Notes under the pieces: model-generated | What the model was told of the DNA's origin: nothing | Seen by the model: only the letters and a program-made list of their open reading frames with translations | The model's database searches: none | In this document: piece by piece, positions 60,969 to 64,000 of the stretch | Numbering within the stretch: the stretch's first letter is position 1 | How the letters are laid out: every line of letters starts with the position of its first letter | DNA from: Sphingomonas sp. BK235 | Lineage (GTDB): Bacteria > Pseudomonadota > Alphaproteobacteria > Sphingomonadales > Sphingomonadaceae | Direction: 5' to 3' | Length of the DNA stretch: 64,000 bases | Assembly (NCBI RefSeq): GCF_004345855.1 | Contig: NZ_SLXN01000003.1 | Span: forward strand, 248,001-312,000 | Program-made: the position numbers and the translations under genes

Positions 60969-62651
60969 ATGGCAGTTACGAACAGGTTCGACGCGATCGT
61001 CATCGGCTCCGGCGTCAGCGGCGGCTTCGCCGCCAAGGAGCTGACCGAGAAGGGGATGCGCGTCCTGATGCTCGACCGTGGGATCATGGTCGAGCATCAG
61101 ACCGACTATACCTATGACGGCAAGCCCGCCTATGAGATCCCGGCGCGCGACATGATGCCGCCGGAGTTGGTGAAGAGCGACTATTTCATCACCACGCACG
61201 GCTATGTCTCGCCGAGCACGCAGAAATATTACAACAACGACCGGCTGAACCCCTACGCTTACGACGAGGGCAGCAAGTTCTACTGGATCCGTCCCGCCGC
61301 GGTGGGTGGCAAGTCGCTGATCTGGGGGCGCTGGTGCTTCCGCTGGAGCCCGGCCGACTTCGAGGCGAACAAGAAGGAGAATGTCGGCGGCGACTGGCCG
61401 ATCCGCTACGACGACGTCTCGCCGTGGTACGATTACGTCGAGAAGTATATCGGCGTCTCGGGCTCGCGCGAGAACCTGTCCTATCTGCCGGACAGCCAGT
61501 TCCAGCCGCCGATGCCGATGAACGTCGCGGAGAAGTGGTTCAAGCAGCGGCTCGAGGGCGCGTTCCCCGGGCGCAAGCTGATCAACACGCGCCTGTCCAA
61601 CATGACCGAGGACAAGCCCGACCAGAACCGCAGCAAGTGCCAGGTGCGCAATCAATGCGGTCGCGGCTGCTCGTTCGGCGCCTATTTCTCGACCCAGGCG
61701 GTGACGTTGCCGGCGGCGCGCGCCACCGGCCGGCTGACGCTGCGCTCGGACGCGGTCGTCACCAACCTCGAATATGATCCGCAGCGCAAGCGCGTCACGG
61801 GCGTCCGTTTCGTCGACGCCAAGACGGGTCAGGCCGAGACGGTCAACGCCGACATCGTCTTCCTCTGCGCCTCGGCGATGGCCTCGACGCAGATCCTGAT
61901 GAACTCGCGCGCGCCGGGCAGCACCAAGAGCTATTTCGACAACAGCGGCACGCTCGGCCGCTACGTCATGGATCATATCTTCCGCGTCGGCATCACCGGC
62001 GAGATCCCGGGGATGGACGAATATATCGAATATGGCCGTCGCCCCGGCGGCGTCTACATCCCGCGCTTCCGCAACAACAACGGCGACGAGGGGCTCGGCT
62101 TCAAGCGCGGCTACGGCTATCAAGGCAGCGCGCGGCGCGACCCCGCCAAGCCCGAGGGCTTCGGCGCCGCGATGAAGCAGGGCATGCGCAAATACGGGCC
62201 GTGGCAATTCTCGATGGGCGCGTTCGGCGAGTGCCTGCCCTATGAGGACAATCACGTCTCGCTTCACGCCGACAAGGTCGACCGCTTCGGCGTGCCGCTG
62301 ATGCGCTTCGACGTGCGCTTCCGCGACAACGAGCTGAAGATGATGGCGGACGCGCGGCAGCAGGGCGAGGAGATGCTCAAGAAGGCCGGGCTGCTCAACG
62401 TCAAGAGCAGCGAGGGCGAGCATGTCCCGGGCGACGCGATCCACGAGATGGGCGGCGCGCGCATGGGCCGCGACCCGCGCGCGTCGGTGCTCAACGGCTT
62501 CAGCCAGGCACATGACGCACCCAATCTGTTCGTCACCGACGGTGCGCAGATGGCGTCGATCTCGTGCATCAACCCGTCGCTCACCTTCATGGCGCTGACC
62601 GCGCGCGCCGCCGATCACGCGGTGAGCGCCAAGAAGGCGGGGACGATCTGA
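60969..62651 (+). CDS. GMC-family flavin-dependent sugar dehydrogenase large subunit
   Basis: A 560-residue FAD enzyme. FAD-binding motif GSGVSGGFAAKELTEKG (about 13-29), the conserved catalytic pair His492 (GDAIHEMGGARMG) and Asn535 (SCINPSLTF). A cysteine cluster Cys224-x5-Cys230-x3-Cys234 (CQVRNQCGRGC) resembles the Fe-S site of FAD glucose and glucoside 3-dehydrogenases. No signal peptide, consistent with Tat co-export with the small subunit at 59539. With the cytochrome c at 55776 it makes a complete three-part dehydrogenase. Substrate: probably a glucoside or sugar at C3; not proven. Confidence 0.92.
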   Translation: MAVTNRFDAIVIGSGVSGGFAAKELTEKGMRVLMLDRGIMVEHQTDYTYDGKPAYEIPARDMMPPELVKSDYFITTHGYVSPSTQKYYNNDRLNPYAYDEGSKFYWIRPAAVGGKSLIWGRWCFRWSPADFEANKKENVGGDWPIRYDDVSPWYDYVEKYIGVSGSRENLSYLPDSQFQPPMPMNVAEKWFKQRLEGAFPGRKLINTRLSNMTEDKPDQNRSKCQVRNQCGRGCSFGAYFSTQAVTLPAARATGRLTLRSDAVVTNLEYDPQRKRVTGVRFVDAKTGQAETVNADIVFLCASAMASTQILMNSRAPGSTKSYFDNSGTLGRYVMDHIFRVGITGEIPGMDEYIEYGRRPGGVYIPRFRNNNGDEGLGFKRGYGYQGSARRDPAKPEGFGAAMKQGMRKYGPWQFSMGAFGECLPYEDNHVSLHADKVDRFGVPLMRFDVRFRDNELKMMADARQQGEEMLKKAGLLNVKSSEGEHVPGDAIHEMGGARMGRDPRASVLNGFSQAHDAPNLFVTDGAQMASISCINPSLTFMALTARAADHAVSAKKAGTI

Positions 62652-62715
62652 CGATGCGCCACCCCGCGCGCGGCGCCTGAGCGATGCCGCTCGCGCTCGT
62701 CACCGGCCGCGTGCC

Positions 62716-63747
62716 ATGACGATCGAACGGCGCGGCGAGCGCGGGGTCACCATGCGCGCGGTCGCGGCGCGCGCGGGCGTGTCGCCGATGACGGTCTCCA
62801 ACGTCATCAACGGCGCGGGCCGCGCCGGCGCGGCGACGGTCGCGGCGGTGCGCGCCGCGATCGACGAGCTGGGCTATATCCCCAACGTCAGCGCGCGCCA
62901 GCTCGCGCGCGCGCGCGCCACGACGGTGGGGCTGATCTACAGCGGGGCGCGCACCCCTTTCCTCGACGCGATCCTGACGGGATCGCTGCGCGCCACCAAC
63001 GCGCACGGGCTCCAGCTGCTGCTGCGCGAGGAACAGCGACTGACGCGCGACGCCGCGGAGGAGGCGGCGCGCGCGCTGGTGCGCGGCGGCGCCGACGCGC
63101 TGCTGCTGATCCCGCCCTTCGCCGAGCTGTTGAGCGAGGCGGGGCTGGTGGGCGCGCTGGGCGTCCCCGCCGCGGCGATCGCGACCGGCGGGACGCTGGC
63201 GGGTACCGCGACGGTGCGGATCGACAATCGCGCGGCGATGCGCGCGCTGACGCAGCGGCTGATCGCACGCGGGCACCGCCGCATCGCGCTCGTGTCAGGC
63301 CCGCCCAATCACTCCGACAGCGCCGACCGGATCCACGGCTATCGCGACGCGCTCGCGGGCGCGGGCATCGCCCCAGACGCGCGGCTCTTGTTCGAAGGGC
63401 GCTTCGACCATGAATCGGGCATCGCCGCGGGCGCGGCGCTGCTGTCGTCCGCCGATCGGCCGAGCGCGATCATGTGCAGCAACGACGACATGGCGGCGGG
63501 GGTGATCGGCGAGGCGCACCGCCGCGGGCTGCGGCTGCCGCGCGACCTGGCGGTGACCGGCTTCGACGACACGACGATGGCGTCACTGATCTCGCCCGCG
63601 CTCACGACCGTGCGCCAGCCGATCCAGCAGATGGCCTATCGCGCCGCCGAGATGCTGATCCGCGCGGGCCGCCGCGGCGAGCTGGCCGAGGCCGAGGACG
63701 AACTGGTCGAGTACGAGCTGATCGAGCGCGAGTCGACCGCGGGGTGA
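62716..63747 (+). CDS. LacI-family transcriptional regulator of the sugar-oxidation operon
   Basis: A 343-residue LacI/GalR repressor. The helix-turn-helix is RAVAARAGVSPMTVSNVING, the hinge VSARQLARARATTVGLIY, and the sensor domain ends in AVTGFDDTTMASLISPALTTVRQP. It follows the GMC gene by 64 bp in the same direction, so it is likely the last gene of the operon and autoregulated through the operator at 55730-55743. The effector is unknown. An ATG at 62752 is less likely because it would shorten the DNA-binding region. Confidence 0.92.
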   Translation: MTIERRGERGVTMRAVAARAGVSPMTVSNVINGAGRAGAATVAAVRAAIDELGYIPNVSARQLARARATTVGLIYSGARTPFLDAILTGSLRATNAHGLQLLLREEQRLTRDAAEEAARALVRGGADALLLIPPFAELLSEAGLVGALGVPAAAIATGGTLAGTATVRIDNRAAMRALTQRLIARGHRRIALVSGPPNHSDSADRIHGYRDALAGAGIAPDARLLFEGRFDHESGIAAGAALLSSADRPSAIMCSNDDMAAGVIGEAHRRGLRLPRDLAVTGFDDTTMASLISPALTTVRQPIQQMAYRAAEMLIRAGRRGELAEAEDELVEYELIERESTAG

Positions 63748-63840
63748 GATAGGTTCGGGATTGCTCGTACCTGGCGAGCGTGAGTGCTGCTGCTCACACA
63801 GTCGAAGCGCGCTTCGGCCTTGGTGGCACCGTCAAACGTC

Positions 63841-63936
63841 CGTCATCCCGGCCTTGATCCGGGATCCATGGCACCGCGAACGTCGCAGCTGTTGCAGCCG
63901 CGGGACGATGGATCCCGGCTCAAGGCCGGGATGACG
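63841..63936. repeat. intergenic inverted repeat, family B
   Basis: CGTCATCCCGGCCTTGATCC... mirrors ...GGCTCAAGGCCGGGATGACG, with inner GGGATCCATGG and GATGGATCCC and a variable centre. It lies between the lacI gene and the partial gene at the right edge. Confidence 0.85.
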
Positions 63937-63969
63937 ATCACCGGAGAAGGAACCGGATCTGCCCGGCGC

Positions 63970-64000
63970 TCAGCCCTTCAGCTTGGCCGCGGTCTCGGCG
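63970..64000 (-). CDS. C-terminal end of an unidentified protein (cut by the right edge)
   Basis: A minus-strand frame entering from the right edge ends in a TGA at 63970-63972; the last residues read AETAAKLKG. Nine codons are too few to identify the family. It is supported only by position (after a repeat-bearing gap of more than 200 bp) and by GC-rich codon use. Confidence 0.35.
   Translation of the reverse strand, partial: AETAAKLKG

Noticed and set aside
15996..63936. Repeats considered as a CRISPR array or as insertion-sequence ends
   Set aside because: Copies are single mirror pairs dispersed between genes, with no regular spacers, no transposase and no target duplications seen.

Overview
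The window looks like a chromosomal segment of a sphingomonad alphaproteobacterium (Sphingomonas or a close relative). The signs are very high G+C, a Rieske / cytochrome b / cytochrome c1 operon in alphaproteobacterial order, a UPF0262 gene divergent from dnaB, a hisZ-purA pair, a PEPxxWA-CTERM protein, a TonB receptor followed by SapC, a GTTC-N7-GTTC LexA box of the alphaproteobacterial type, and many intergenic inverted-repeat elements. No rRNA, tRNA, CRISPR array, insertion sequence or prophage was recognised.

Layout. 0-2 kb: an amylosucrase gene cut by the left edge, with a LacI-family regulator and a palindromic operator. 2-8.7 kb: a TetR regulator divergent from a tripartite RND efflux operon, with a TetR-type palindrome between them. 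8.8-14.7 kb: housekeeping genes (cdd, UPF0262, dnaB, a LOG-family protein, an extensin-like lipoprotein) and a GH25-like protein that lacks its catalytic carboxylates. 14.8-22.9 kb: serine synthesis (serC-serA), hisZ, purA, a TlpA-like thioredoxin and aroC. 23.5-26.8 kb: a tightly overlapping leftward operon (J-domain protein, YihY, fabI, GNAT). 26.9-31.9 kb: argD-argF, hslO and queC-queE. 32-38.8 kb: surface and secreted proteins, lipB, a membrane-protein pair, hemF and trmL. 38.9-44.6 kb: the cytochrome bc1 operon, apt, DedA and an aldo/keto reductase. 44.8-47.7 kb: a UdgX-type uracil-DNA glycosylase and a DNA-repair radical SAM protein behind a perfect LexA box.

48.9-63.7 kb is a carbohydrate-use island and the most interesting part. 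It has two LacI regulators, a large TonB receptor with SapC, a Gfo/Idh/MocA oxidoreductase and, divergently, an apparent operon: cytochrome c, TIM-barrel isomerase/lyase, MFS transporter, Tat-exported TIM barrel, Tat-exported gluconate-dehydrogenase-type small subunit, a second Tat-exported TIM barrel, a GMC flavoprotein and LacI. This set fits periplasmic 3-oxidation of a glycoside or sugar, electron transfer to cytochrome c, then elimination or isomerisation by TIM-barrel enzymes and re-reduction inside the cell. The substrate cannot be read from the sequence. Three operators with a central CpG and perfect dyad symmetry (833-844, 50149-50160, 55730-55743) tie LacI-type regulators to their likely targets.

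Between genes lie at least six families of inverted-repeat elements, one of which appears to supply the ribosome-binding site of argF.
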